Assembly (NCBI GenBank): GCA_963804055.1
Contig: CAWDOU010000001.1
Span: 248,001-312,000 of the forward strand
Direction of reading: 5' to 3'
DNA: 64,000 nt
Source: Bog-473 sp963804055
GTDB lineage: Bacteria > Actinomycetota > Acidimicrobiia > Acidimicrobiales > RAAP-2
In this document: one piece after another, positions 50,304-59,188 of the stretch
How the letters are laid out: every line of letters begins with the position of its first letter
Numbering within the stretch: position 1 is the first letter of the stretch
Notes under the pieces: model-generated
Databases searched by the model: none
Seen by the model: only the letters and a program-made list of their open reading frames with translations
What the model was told of the DNA's origin: nothing
Position numbers and translations under genes: made by a program

Positions 50304-51959
50304 ATGGTCCATCTCGATGCTTCTCTCGCCAAAGAGGAAAAGGACCTCGGTGACAAGGGCCTGAAGAGCGGGGCGCTCGGGCTGTTCTCCTCCGTGGTGG
50401 TGGGCGTGGCCTCGACGGCGCCCGCGTACAGCCTGGCGGCGACGCTCGGCTTCGTCGTCATCGCCATCAAGGGCCTGCAAGCACCGATCATCGCCATCCT
50501 GGCCTTCATCCCGATGCTGTTCATCTCCTACGCCTACAAGGAATTGAACAACGCCGACCCCGACTGCGGCACCACCTTCACGTGGGCCACCCGCGCCTTC
50601 GGGCCCAAGACGGGTTGGTTCGGCGGCTGGGGGATCGTGGCGGCGGACATCCTCGTCATGGCGAGCCTGGCCCAGATCGCCGGGCAGTACGTGTTCCTGC
50701 TGTTCGGCACCAGCAGTATCGGTGGCAACCCCTCCAGCACCTGGGTGCTGCTGGTCGGGGTGGCATGGATCGTGGTCATGACCGCCATCTGCTACGTGGG
50801 CGTCGAGATCTCCGCCAACATGCAGAAGGCTCTCCTCGGCATTGAGGTGGTCGTGCTGGTGATCTTCTCCATCGTCGCCTTCGTCAAGATCGGGTCCGGC
50901 AAGGCGCCGGCCGGGCACCTGACGCCCAGCGCGCAGTGGTTCAACCCGTTCCACAACCTGGGCTTCACCAGCTTCATGGTCGGCTTCTCCCTCATGTTGT
51001 TCATCTATTGGGGCTGGGACACGGCCGTCTCGGTCAACGAGGAGACGAAGGACTCGACGCGCACGCCTGGGAGGGCGGCGGTGATTTCGACGCTCATCCT
51101 CCTCGCCACCTACGCCATCGTCATCGTGGCGTCGCAGTCCTACGCCGGCATCGGCTCGACCGGCATCGGGCTTTCGAATTCGGCCAACTCAGGCGATGTC
51201 CTCAACTCGTTGGGCGCCTCCGTCTTCGGCACCTCGGGGATCGGAGCGGTCATGGTCAAGCTGCTGCTCCTGATGGTGCTCACCTCGGCGGCGGCATCGA
51301 CTCAGACCACCATTCTGCCGACGGCCCGCACGACGCTCTCCATGGCTGCCTACAAGTCGATTCCGGACGCATTTGGCAAGGTGCACAAGCGCTTCCTCAC
51401 GCCCACCACCTCGACGGTGGCCATGGGCGTCGTCTCCATCGCGCTCTACGTGGCCATGAACTACCTGTCCAATGGGAGCAGCGTGATCGGGGACTCCGTG
51501 TCCGCGCTCGGAGCCATGATCGCCTTCTACTACGGGCTCACGGGCTTCGCCTGCGTCTGGTACTACCGCAACAGCCTCAGGGAGAGCGCCCGCAGTCTGT
51601 GGTTGCGCGGCGTCCTCCCGCTGCTGGGCGGTCTCATCCTCTGGTTCGTCATGGTGTGGTTCATTTGGTACAACTGGGTCAACCCCAGCAACAGCTACAC
51701 CACCTGGACGATTCCGGGCACGCACAAGGTCGTCGGTGGCGTGTTCGTCCTCATCGTCCTCTCCTTCCTTCTGGGCGTCGTCCTCCTGGTGACCTACCGG
51801 CTCATCCGTCCGGACTTCTTCCAGGGCAAGACGCTCAACCGCGACACGCCGACCCGGGTGCCTGACGACATCGGTGTGCCCGTCGGCCTGTTCGGGATCG
51901 AGCCGTTCGCGGACGCCGACGGCCACGCCAAGAACGAGCCCAGCGGATCTCCGACGTAA
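50304..51959 (+). CDS. APC-family amino acid permease
   Basis: 551 residues with about 12 membrane helices. The N-terminus KSGALGLFSSVVVGVASTAP is the conserved first helix of APC transporters, and NNADPDCGTTFTWATRAFGP the third-helix region; VNEETKDSTRTPGRAAV is a conserved inner loop. It takes up amino acids or polyamines by proton symport. Start ATG 50304 with GGAG just upstream; the long upstream frame lacks support. Confidence 0.9.
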   Translation: MVHLDASLAKEEKDLGDKGLKSGALGLFSSVVVGVASTAPAYSLAATLGFVVIAIKGLQAPIIAILAFIPMLFISYAYKELNNADPDCGTTFTWATRAFGPKTGWFGGWGIVAADILVMASLAQIAGQYVFLLFGTSSIGGNPSSTWVLLVGVAWIVVMTAICYVGVEISANMQKALLGIEVVVLVIFSIVAFVKIGSGKAPAGHLTPSAQWFNPFHNLGFTSFMVGFSLMLFIYWGWDTAVSVNEETKDSTRTPGRAAVISTLILLATYAIVIVASQSYAGIGSTGIGLSNSANSGDVLNSLGASVFGTSGIGAVMVKLLLLMVLTSAAASTQTTILPTARTTLSMAAYKSIPDAFGKVHKRFLTPTTSTVAMGVVSIALYVAMNYLSNGSSVIGDSVSALGAMIAFYYGLTGFACVWYYRNSLRESARSLWLRGVLPLLGGLILWFVMVWFIWYNWVNPSNSYTTWTIPGTHKVVGGVFVLIVLSFLLGVVLLVTYRLIRPDFFQGKTLNRDTPTRVPDDIGVPVGLFGIEPFADADGHAKNEPSGSPT

Positions 51960-52041
51960 CACGGTGTGACCGCACCGCTCTGTCCGGTAGACCGTGGCCG
52001 GGGCCGAACACGGCCCGGACGGGAAACCAGGTGGAGGCTCC

Positions 52042-52803
52042 ATGACGAAGAGACTGGAAGGGACGGTCGCCCTGGTGACCGGCGCCAGCAGTGGGATCGG
52101 CGAGGCGACGGCGGTCGTACTGGCCGAGGAAGGGGCGACGGTGGCGCTGGTGGCCCGCCGCCGGGACCGCCTGGAGGCCCTGGCGGAGCGCATCGGGGGC
52201 GCGGGCAGAGCTCTCGCCATTGAGGCCGACATCACCGACCAGGCCCAGGCGGAGGGGGCCGTGGCCCGCGCCGTCTCGGAGCTGGGCCGCCTGGACACCC
52301 TGGTCAACAACGCCGGCGTCATGCTGCTGGGCCCGATCGTCGGTGCACCCGTGGAGGAATGGCAGCGGATGGTCGACCTCAACGTGTTGGGCCTCCTCTA
52401 TTGCACCCACGCCGCGCTCCCGCATCTGTTGGCCGCGGCCGAGAACGAGCCGCGCTCGGTCGCCGACGTCGTGAACGTGAGCTCGGTGGCGGGCCGGGTG
52501 GCCCGACTGAACAGCGGCGTGTACAACGCCACCAAGCACGGCGTCGGTGCCTTCAGCGAGTCGTTGCGGCAGGAGGTCACCGCCCGCCACGTCCGGGTCA
52601 CCCTCATTGAGCCCGGGGCAACGGGCACGGAGCTGGCCTTCCACAACAGGCCCGAGATCCTGGAGGGAATGGCGCAGACATTCGGCGGGATCGAGATCAT
52701 GCAGGCAGAGGACATCGCGGAGAGCATCCGCTACGCCGTGACCCAGCCCCGCCGCGTCGCCGTCAACGAGATCCTCATCAGGCCGACCGAACAGGAGCGC
52801 TGA
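52042..52803 (+). CDS. SDR-family oxidoreductase
   Basis: 253 residues. Complete classical SDR motifs: ALVTGASSGIGEATAVVLAE, TLVNNAGVMLLGP, the Ser in VNVSSVAGR and Tyr-x-x-x-Lys in YNATKHGVGAF. RRRDRLEAL after strand two suggests NADPH. ATG 52042 with GTGGAGG at 52031-52037. The next gene begins 1 bp after its stop. Confidence 0.9.
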   Translation: MTKRLEGTVALVTGASSGIGEATAVVLAEEGATVALVARRRDRLEALAERIGGAGRALAIEADITDQAQAEGAVARAVSELGRLDTLVNNAGVMLLGPIVGAPVEEWQRMVDLNVLGLLYCTHAALPHLLAAAENEPRSVADVVNVSSVAGRVARLNSGVYNATKHGVGAFSESLRQEVTARHVRVTLIEPGATGTELAFHNRPEILEGMAQTFGGIEIMQAEDIAESIRYAVTQPRRVAVNEILIRPTEQER

Positions 52804-52804
52804 C

Positions 52805-53356
52805 ATCGAACGGATCGCCGTCGTCGGGTGCTCGGGCTCGGGGAAGACGACCCTTGCCCGCTCGCTGGCCGCGGCCCTGGGCGCACCGCACATTGAGCTC
52901 GATGCCATCTTCCATCAACCCGGGTGGACTCCGCTGGACGACGACACCTTCCGGGCCCGGGTGGGTGATGCCACCGGGACGCCGCGGTGGGTCGTGGACG
53001 GCAACTACTCGACGGTGTGGGACATCGTCTGGCAACGGGCAGACACGGTCATATGGTTCGACCTGTCCTTTGCGGTGGTGATGTCGCGCACCATCCGGCG
53101 CACGGTACGGCGCGTGGCCACACGCCAGGAGCTCTGGAACGGCAACAAGGAACCCTGGTCGAACCTGCTCTCCTGGAAACCGGAGAAATCGATCATCGCC
53201 TGGTCCGCCACGCGCCACCGCGTCTACCGTCAGCGCTACGGGGACGCCGAGCAGGACCCGCGCTGGGCCGGCCTGGACTTCGTCCGGCTGCGCACACAGC
53301 GCGAGGCGGATGCGTTCCTCGCCGGGGTCGCAGCGACCGCGCCGAACAAGGAGTGA
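52805..53356 (+). CDS. Adenylate-kinase-like P-loop protein (topology-modulation-protein type), apparent ATC start
   Basis: 183 residues if read from 52805: IERIAVVGCSGSGKTTLARS carries the Walker A, then HIELDAIFHQPGWTP and RWVVDGNYSTVWDIVW, DTVIWFDLSFAVVMSRTIRR. This is the small kinase-like family that includes DNA topology modulation protein. There is no ATG, GTG or TTG in frame between the previous stop region and the P-loop; ATC at 52805 with AGGAG 7 nt upstream is the only possible start. The next gene begins 3 bp after its stop. Confidence 0.75.
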   Translation: MERIAVVGCSGSGKTTLARSLAAALGAPHIELDAIFHQPGWTPLDDDTFRARVGDATGTPRWVVDGNYSTVWDIVWQRADTVIWFDLSFAVVMSRTIRRTVRRVATRQELWNGNKEPWSNLLSWKPEKSIIAWSATRHRVYRQRYGDAEQDPRWAGLDFVRLRTQREADAFLAGVAATAPNKE

Positions 53357-53359
53357 CGT

Positions 53360-54136
53360 ATGGATCTGGAGCTCACTGGCAGGACCGTGCTCATCACCGG
53401 GGGCACGGACGGGCTCGGGCTGGCCCTGGCCACCCAGCTGGCGCGCGAAGGAGCGGCCGTTGCGGTGTGCGGGCGGGACGAGGAGCGCCTGCGGGCCGCA
53501 GAGGCCGCGTTGGGGGCGGTGGGCGGTGACGTGCTGGCCCAGCGGGCCGATGTCTCCCAGGTGGCGGACCTCGAGGCGTTCGTCGGGGCGGCGGTGTCGC
53601 GTTGGGGTCGTGTCGACGGGATCGTCCACAACGCCGGGCGCGCCTCGGCCGGCTCCATCGAGGCGGTCGACGACGCGACCTGGGAGTCCGACGTCCAACT
53701 CAAGCTGATGGCAGCCGTGCGCCTGACCCGGCTCGCCCTCCCGCACCTGCGGGCCCGCGGGGGTGCCGTCCTGTTCACCCTGGCCATGGCGGCCAAGGCC
53801 CCGGGTGCGGCCAGCGAGCCGAGCTCGGTCACCCGCGCCGCCGGCATGGCGCTCATGAAGGCGCTCTCCAAGGAGCTGGCGCCAGACGGCATCCGGGTGA
53901 ACGCAGTGCTCATCGGCCTCATCGAGAGCGGCCAGTGGGCTCGCGTCGCGGCGAACTCGGGGACCGGGCTGCAGGAGTTCTACGACCGCTTCGCGGCGGA
54001 CTCGGGCATTCCTCTCGGCCGCTTCGGGCGCGCCGCCGAGTTCGCCGACCTTGGCTGCTTCCTCCTGTCGTCGCGCGCCTCGTACGTGACCGGGACGGCG
54101 ATCAACCTGGACGGCGGGCTGTCACCCGCGGTCTAA
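53360..54136 (+). CDS. SDR-like protein lacking the Tyr-x-x-x-Lys catalytic pair
   Basis: 258 residues. Cofactor motif LITGGTDGLGLALATQLARE and GIVHNAGRASAG are normal, and the ending YVTGTAINLDGGLSP is the classical SDR C-terminus. Where the active-site helix should carry Tyr-x-x-x-Lys it reads PSSVTRAAGMALMKALSKEL, so neither catalytic residue is in place. It could have lost activity or belong to a variant group. It follows the P-loop gene by 3 bp. Confidence 0.85.
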   Translation: MDLELTGRTVLITGGTDGLGLALATQLAREGAAVAVCGRDEERLRAAEAALGAVGGDVLAQRADVSQVADLEAFVGAAVSRWGRVDGIVHNAGRASAGSIEAVDDATWESDVQLKLMAAVRLTRLALPHLRARGGAVLFTLAMAAKAPGAASEPSSVTRAAGMALMKALSKELAPDGIRVNAVLIGLIESGQWARVAANSGTGLQEFYDRFAADSGIPLGRFGRAAEFADLGCFLLSSRASYVTGTAINLDGGLSPAV

Positions 54137-54159
54137 GCGCCGATGGAGCGCGAGCGCGC

Positions 54160-54405
54160 TCAGTTGTAGCCCTCCGACTCGGTGCTGTCCCCTGTTCCCG
54201 ACGGCTCCAGCCCGACGGCGAAGCCGTCGATCATGTCCAGGCGGGTCAGGGCGTCGACGTGCGCGCGGCCGTCGCCGCCCCATTTGGCCCGGGCGGCCCG
54301 GCGGGCCGACTCCATGTCCTCGGCCACCACGAAGACGACCTCGTGGTCCTCGCCCATGCGACCGGATGCCAGCTCACCACCCAGGAACGCCGCGAAGAGA
54401 TGCAC
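54160..54405 (-). CDS. DUF1543-like small protein
   Basis: 81 residues: LFAAFLGGELASGRMGEDHE, then VVAEDMESARRAARAKWGGD and AHVDALTRLDMIDGFAVGLE. The beta-strand, helix and W-G-D plus H-x-D-A-x-x-x-x-D pattern matches DUF1543. GTG 54405 begins the fold. It is divergent from the epimerase (start 54436) and convergent with the SDR-like gene. Confidence 0.65.
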   Translation of the reverse strand: MHLFAAFLGGELASGRMGEDHEVVFVVAEDMESARRAARAKWGGDGRAHVDALTRLDMIDGFAVGLEPSGTGDSTESEGYN

Positions 54406-54435
54406 GCGGGAAGCGTAGCGAGTACGAAAGGGCGC

Positions 54436-55356
54436 ATGAGCCCAGACAAATTGCAGGGAAACACCATCGTGGTGACCGGCGTCACGGGGCAGGTGGCCCG
54501 CCCACTGGCGACGGCACTGGCCCGCGACAACCGTGTCATCGGAGCGGCCCGCTTCTCCGACGCCGCCGCCCGGGACGAGCTGGAGGCCGCCGGCGTGGAG
54601 TGCGTCCCCGTCGACCTCGTCTCGGGCGACATGGGCCAGCTGCCCGCGGACGCCGAGTACGTCCTCCACTTCGCCGTGGCGAAGACCAACGACTGGGAGA
54701 GGGACCTGGCCGCCAACAGCGGCGGGTTGGCCTACCTGATGGAGCACCACCGGGACGCCCGTGCTTTCCTGCACTGCTCGTCGACGGCGGTCTACAAGCC
54801 GGAGGGCCACCGCGTCTTCGACGAGGACGGGCCGCTGGGCGACAACCACGGCGTGTGGCCGTTCCTGCGGACGTACAGCATCTGCAAGATCGCTGCGGAG
54901 GGCACGGCCCGGTGGGGGGCCGAGCGCTTCGGCCTCCCGACCACCATTGCGCGGCTGTCGGTGCCGTACGGCGACAACGGCGGCTGGCCCGCCATCCACC
55001 TGCACATGATGCTGAACGGCCACGCCATCCCCGTCCATGTGGACGCGCCGAGCGTGTACCACCCGCTCCATGCCGACGACATCCTGGCCATGGTGCCGCG
55101 GCTGCTCCAGGCGGCGTCGGTGCCGGCGGTGACCGTGAACTGGGGTGGGAGCGAGCCGGTGAGCATCGAGGAGTGGTGCACCTACCTGGCCGGCCTCGCG
55201 GGCACCGAGGCGCGCTTCGAGCCGACGGACCAGACGATCGACAGCGTGGCGATCGACACGACCCGCATGCACGAGCTGGCGGGGGAGACGACCGTCCCGT
55301 GGCGCGAGGGCATGGCGCGCATGGTCAAGGCTCTGCATCCCGACCTGGTGCAGTGA
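54436..55356 (+). CDS. NAD-dependent epimerase/dehydratase
   Basis: 306 residues. TIVVTGVTGQVARPLATALA gives the cofactor motif, FLHCSSTAVY the catalytic Ser region and TYSICKIAAEG the Tyr-x-x-x-Lys. It is an extended SDR acting on a sugar or steroid-like molecule. It is the first of three genes linked by GTGA overlaps. Confidence 0.85.
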   Translation: MSPDKLQGNTIVVTGVTGQVARPLATALARDNRVIGAARFSDAAARDELEAAGVECVPVDLVSGDMGQLPADAEYVLHFAVAKTNDWERDLAANSGGLAYLMEHHRDARAFLHCSSTAVYKPEGHRVFDEDGPLGDNHGVWPFLRTYSICKIAAEGTARWGAERFGLPTTIARLSVPYGDNGGWPAIHLHMMLNGHAIPVHVDAPSVYHPLHADDILAMVPRLLQAASVPAVTVNWGGSEPVSIEEWCTYLAGLAGTEARFEPTDQTIDSVAIDTTRMHELAGETTVPWREGMARMVKALHPDLVQ

Positions 55357-55844
55357 GCACGGGCCCGGGAGGGTCCGCCGGCGCGCTGCGCTTCGAGCTG
55401 TGCGACCCGGAGGAGCGGCCGGCCTCTGAGCTCCTGGCGGCCATGCGCGCCGAGCTCATCGGTGCCTACGACAACGCCAACCGGCTCGACAACCCGCCGC
55501 TCCTGCCGGCGGAGCTGCGCGCGCCCGAGGGCGCGTACTACGTCGGGTACGAGGGTCCCGACGCCGTGGCGGGTGGGGGGTTGCGGCGACTCGGCGACGG
55601 CGTGGCGGAGATCAAGCGGATGTACGTGCGCCCCGAGGCGCGCTCCCGGGGCGTGGCGGCGGCGCTGCTGCGCACGCTCGAACAGGCGGCCCGGGCGATG
55701 GGCTATGCGTGCACCCGCCTCGACACCGGCCCCAAGCAGGTCACCGCGCAGCGCCTCTACCGCGCCGCCGGGTACGCCGAGATTGAGCCCTACAACGACA
55801 ACCCCTTCGCCTGCTTCTGGGGAGAGAAGCGGCTGGAGCCGTGA
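55353..55844 (+). CDS. GNAT acetyltransferase
   Basis: 163 residues. EIKRMYVRPEARSRGVAAAL is the acetyl-CoA-binding Q/R-x-x-G-x-G/A loop (R-S-R-G-V-A), and YACTRLDTGPKQVTAQRLYR the C-terminal helix and strand. The start GTG 55353 overlaps the epimerase stop by GTGA. Confidence 0.85.
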   Translation: MSTGPGGSAGALRFELCDPEERPASELLAAMRAELIGAYDNANRLDNPPLLPAELRAPEGAYYVGYEGPDAVAGGGLRRLGDGVAEIKRMYVRPEARSRGVAAALLRTLEQAARAMGYACTRLDTGPKQVTAQRLYRAAGYAEIEPYNDNPFACFWGEKRLEP

Positions 55845-56962
55845 CGGGGGCGGCGGCCGTCGGCGACGAGGCCCGTCCCTCCGACGAGGACCGGCTCCCG
55901 TTCCGACAACGATGGGCCTGGACGGTCCGGATGAACACGCCCATGGCGTCGCCCTTCATCGGGCTCGTCTGTGCGGCGTCCATAGGCGGCCCCCTGGCCG
56001 TCGGGATCGCCACGGGCCACCCGCGCGCCGGCGGCTGGGCGGCCGTCGGCTCCTTCTTCACGGACATGGCGGTCTTCCAGCCGGGGCACCGCTTCCGGGC
56101 GAGGATCGTGGCGGGCGCCGGCATCCTGGTCGCGCTGGGGGCGTTCCTGGGCGCGCTCTGCGGCATCCGCGGTGTCGCCATCTACCCGGTCGTCGTCGTC
56201 TGCACCTTCGCGGCGGGCCTCCTCGTGGAGCTGGGCCCGCAGGCGGCGTTGATCGGCGTCTCGTCGGTGACCTCGCTCGTGTTCTCGGCGTCGTTCGACG
56301 TCTCTGCGTCCGAGGCGCTCGTGGTCGGCGGCGTGACGCTCCTGGGCGGCCTCTTCACCGCCGCCCTGGCCGTGGTGGCGCGCCGGGGCCTCGCCCGCTA
56401 CGCCGACCCGACGCGCCACACGGGCGCGACCGGTTGGGCGTGGACGAGGCAGGTCGCGGCGAGCATGCGGCGCGCCACCCGCCTCGACTCCACCCCTTTC
56501 TGGCACGCCGTCCGCCTGACCGCGGCGAGCCTGGCCGGCACCGTCCTGTTCCGGGTGACGAACCCGGAGGACGGGTTCTGGATCCCCGAAGCGGCGCTCT
56601 TCATCATGCGGCCGGAAGCCCGGCTCACCCGGCGGCGTGCCGTGCTGCGGATCATCGGGAGCGTGGCCGGCGCGGCCCTGACGACCCTGGTGCTCGTCGC
56701 GCTCCGGCCGGACACGACCGTTCTGGCGGTGCTCGCCGTGGTCGCCAGTGGCATCGCCTTCTCGGTGCAGCGGGTGAACTTCGGCCTCTACATCACGTTC
56801 GTCACGTGCATCTTCGTCCTGCTCACCGCGTTCGGCGGCTTGCCGGCGCGCACGGCCATCGCGAACCGGGTCGTGGACAACCTGATCGGCTCGGCGCTCG
56901 CAGTGGCGGCGCTCTGGCTGTGGCCAACGCGCCCGAGCCGGACCGAAACGACAGGGCCCTGA
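55841..56962 (+). CDS. FUSC-family membrane protein
   Basis: 373 residues with a long polar N-terminus and two groups of helices. FWIPEAALFIMRPEARLTRR is the conserved segment of FUSC/aromatic-acid-exporter proteins. It may export organic acids or stabilise the envelope. It overlaps the GNAT gene by GTGA. Confidence 0.8.
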   Translation: MTGAAAVGDEARPSDEDRLPFRQRWAWTVRMNTPMASPFIGLVCAASIGGPLAVGIATGHPRAGGWAAVGSFFTDMAVFQPGHRFRARIVAGAGILVALGAFLGALCGIRGVAIYPVVVVCTFAAGLLVELGPQAALIGVSSVTSLVFSASFDVSASEALVVGGVTLLGGLFTAALAVVARRGLARYADPTRHTGATGWAWTRQVAASMRRATRLDSTPFWHAVRLTAASLAGTVLFRVTNPEDGFWIPEAALFIMRPEARLTRRRAVLRIIGSVAGAALTTLVLVALRPDTTVLAVLAVVASGIAFSVQRVNFGLYITFVTCIFVLLTAFGGLPARTAIANRVVDNLIGSALAVAALWLWPTRPSRTETTGP

Positions 56963-56984
56963 CCGCCCGCCGCGGCGAGGACGG

Positions 56985-57398
56985 CTAGAAGGTCCAGACC
57001 TCGACGACCTGCCCGGTCTCGGGGAGCCCGCCCGCCCCTTCGTAGGTGGCGCGGGCCGCCGCGTTGTCGTGGTCGGTGATCACCCACATGCCGTAACAGC
57101 CGGCCTGGCGCGCCAGCGCGGCGAGGCGGTCCACCAGGGCGCGCCCGATGCCACGGCGCCGGAAGGGCTCCTCGACCGCCAGCTCGTAGAGGAACATCTC
57201 GGTGCCCTTGTCGGGATGGGTGACCTCGACCCCGCTCACGAAGCCCACGGCCCGCTCCTCCTCGTAGGCCAGGAGCAGGTGATGGCCGGCCCCGGCCAAG
57301 AAGCGCGCCGTGGCACCGGGCCGGGCGGGCCCGTCGAACAGGTGGGAGGCCGCCGCGACGAGCCCGTCGTCACCGGGGCGGCACTCCCGTATCTCCAT
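56985..57398 (-). CDS. GNAT acetyltransferase, AAC(3)-I-like family
   Basis: 137 residues. MFLYELAVEEPFRRRGIGRA is the acetyl-CoA loop (R-R-R-G-I-G-R-A), followed by GCYGMWVITDHDNAAARATY. The layout resembles the AAC(3)-I type, but that group contains many non-resistance enzymes, so no resistance claim is made. ATG 57398. Confidence 0.8.
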   Translation of the reverse strand: MEIRECRPGDDGLVAAASHLFDGPARPGATARFLAGAGHHLLLAYEEERAVGFVSGVEVTHPDKGTEMFLYELAVEEPFRRRGIGRALVDRLAALARQAGCYGMWVITDHDNAAARATYEGAGGLPETGQVVEVWTF

Positions 57399-57400
57399 GG

Positions 57401-57736
57401 TCAGTCGTCTTCGGGGCGCGCCTGGAGCGCGGCCCAGGCCATGGCGAACTGCAGGGGGAGGCGACCCCAGGCCACGGCCCGGCTGTCGGACGGGCCGGCA
57501 TTGCGCCCCGTGCCGGCATCGAGCGCCATCTGCACGTTGGCGGGGAACACGGCGCCCAGGGTGGCGAGGCTGGCGGCAGCGGCCCAGCGGGTGCGGCGGA
57601 GCAGGCCGTAGGCGCACACGAGCTCGACCACCCCGCTGGCGTAAATGAGGTTCGTGTGGTGCTCCTCGGGGATGGCGCGCGGCATGATCGACGCGAAGGA
57701 CTGCGGGCGGACGAGATGCACGACCCCGCTGCCCAC
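57401..57736 (-). CDS. DoxX-like small membrane protein, N-terminus possibly frameshifted
   Basis: 111 residues from the GTG at 57736: VVHLVRPQSFASIMPRAIPE, then a helix GVVELVCAYGLL and further helices. The first helix is truncated: in-frame upstream codons give LALAALFVG, the expected start of a DoxX helix, but no ATG, GTG or TTG occurs there, whereas the next frame has GTG at 57783 followed by ARLRRRALS. A single base indel would join the two. Function unknown; DoxX proteins are membrane redox-related. Confidence 0.6.
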   Translation of the reverse strand: MGSGVVHLVRPQSFASIMPRAIPEEHHTNLIYASGVVELVCAYGLLRRTRWAAAASLATLGAVFPANVQMALDAGTGRNAGPSDSRAVAWGRLPLQFAMAWAALQARPEDD

Positions 57737-57806
57737 GAAGAGGGCAGCCAGCGCGAGAGGGCGCGACGCCGGAGGCGAGCCACGACGGGGACTGTACTGT
57801 GGCGGC

Positions 57807-59165
57807 GTGCCTACCCAAGTGACGATCGTCGGCGGCGGGAGCTATCAGTGGGGTCCGGAGTTGATGGCCGACCTCTTCGGGACGCCGGCCCTCGCCGGCA
57901 TGCACCTCGTCCTCGAGGACATCGACCCCACGCCGCTGCCCAAAATGGAAGCGCTGGCCCACAAGCTCAACGAGGCGATGGGGGCCAAGGCGACCATCGC
58001 CACCACGACCGACCTCGGTGCGTCCCTCGACGGGGCCGACTTCGTCATCGTGTGCATCTCGACGGGCGGCTTCCGCTCCATGGCGGTGGACCTCGACGTC
58101 CCGGCGACCCACGGCATCACCCAGACGGTCGGCGACACCGTCGGGCCGGGCGGGATCAACCGCGCCCTGCGCAACATCCCCGTCCTGGTCGGCATCGGCA
58201 AGGCCATGGAGGAGCACTGCCCGGACGCCTGGCTGTTCAACATCACCAACCCCATGACGGCGCTGACCCGCTCCGTGTGCCGCGAGACCAACATCAAGGC
58301 GGTCGGCCTCTGCCACGAGGTCGGCAACTTCTGCATGGACCTGGCCATCGCCATGGGACGGCCGCTCGACTCGGTCACCGCGTCGGTCACCGGGGTCAAC
58401 CACTTCCCGGTGCTGACCTCGCTGGAGATCGACGGCGCGGACGGCTTCGACGCCCTGCGCGGCCTGGTCGAGGAGGTCGGCGGCCTGGCCTCCCTGGCCC
58501 CGTACCCGGGACGCCCCGAGGCCGACGCGTTCTCCAAGCTCGACTTCGCCGAGCGGCATCTCTTCAAGCTGACGCTGCTCGAGCGCTGGGGTACCTTCCC
58601 GGCGGCCGGCGACCGCCACATTGCCGAGTTCGTCTCGTTCGCCCTGACGCCCGAGTCCGACTGGGGCGGGGCCTACAACATTGCGCTCAGCCCGATTGCG
58701 CGCCGCGAGCAGCACCAGGCGGAGTACATCGCCGACGTCGACGCCTGGCTGGCCGGGACCAAGGACCTGCAGACCTGGCAGTCCGGCGAGCTGCCGTCGC
58801 CGATGATCCAGGCGATGCTCACCGACGAGCCCTTCGAGGCTCCCGTCAACATCCCCAACACCGGACAGGCCGTCGGGCTGCCGACCGAGGCGGTGATCGA
58901 ATCGATCTGCGTCATCGACGGCGCCGGCATCCGTGGCCGCGACCGCACCACGCTGCCCACGCCCTACGACGAGATCGTCCGCCGCCACGTCGCCACCCAG
59001 GAGCTCACCGTCGAGGCGGCGCTGCGCGGCGACCGCACGCTGGCGGGGGAGGCCTTCGCCCTCGACCCGCTGGCCGGCCGCGGCGACCTGCGCACGACCG
59101 ACGCCATGGTCGACGAGCTGCTCTCCGGCACGGCCGAGTGGCTGCCCCAGTTCGCCGCCCGCTGA
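57807..59165 (+). CDS. GH4-family NAD/metal-dependent glycosidase
   Basis: 452 residues. The GH4 N-terminus TIVGGGSYQWGPELMADLF binds NAD; LFNITNPMTALT, GLCHEVGNFCMD and TGVNHFPVLT hold the metal ligands Cys and His. GH4 enzymes cleave alpha-glycosides (glucosides, galactosides, glucuronides or galacturonides) by oxidation and elimination, unlike ordinary hydrolases. Which sugar is not decidable. Start GTG 57807. It opens a sugar-catabolism operon. Confidence 0.9.
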   Translation: MPTQVTIVGGGSYQWGPELMADLFGTPALAGMHLVLEDIDPTPLPKMEALAHKLNEAMGAKATIATTTDLGASLDGADFVIVCISTGGFRSMAVDLDVPATHGITQTVGDTVGPGGINRALRNIPVLVGIGKAMEEHCPDAWLFNITNPMTALTRSVCRETNIKAVGLCHEVGNFCMDLAIAMGRPLDSVTASVTGVNHFPVLTSLEIDGADGFDALRGLVEEVGGLASLAPYPGRPEADAFSKLDFAERHLFKLTLLERWGTFPAAGDRHIAEFVSFALTPESDWGGAYNIALSPIARREQHQAEYIADVDAWLAGTKDLQTWQSGELPSPMIQAMLTDEPFEAPVNIPNTGQAVGLPTEAVIESICVIDGAGIRGRDRTTLPTPYDEIVRRHVATQELTVEAALRGDRTLAGEAFALDPLAGRGDLRTTDAMVDELLSGTAEWLPQFAAR

Positions 59166-59188
59166 CCGGCCCGTCGGAAGGAACGCGC

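Noticed and set aside
56985..57398. Aminoglycoside acetyltransferase resistance gene
   Set aside because: Only general similarity to the AAC(3)-I branch of GNAT; no basis to claim the drug as substrate.
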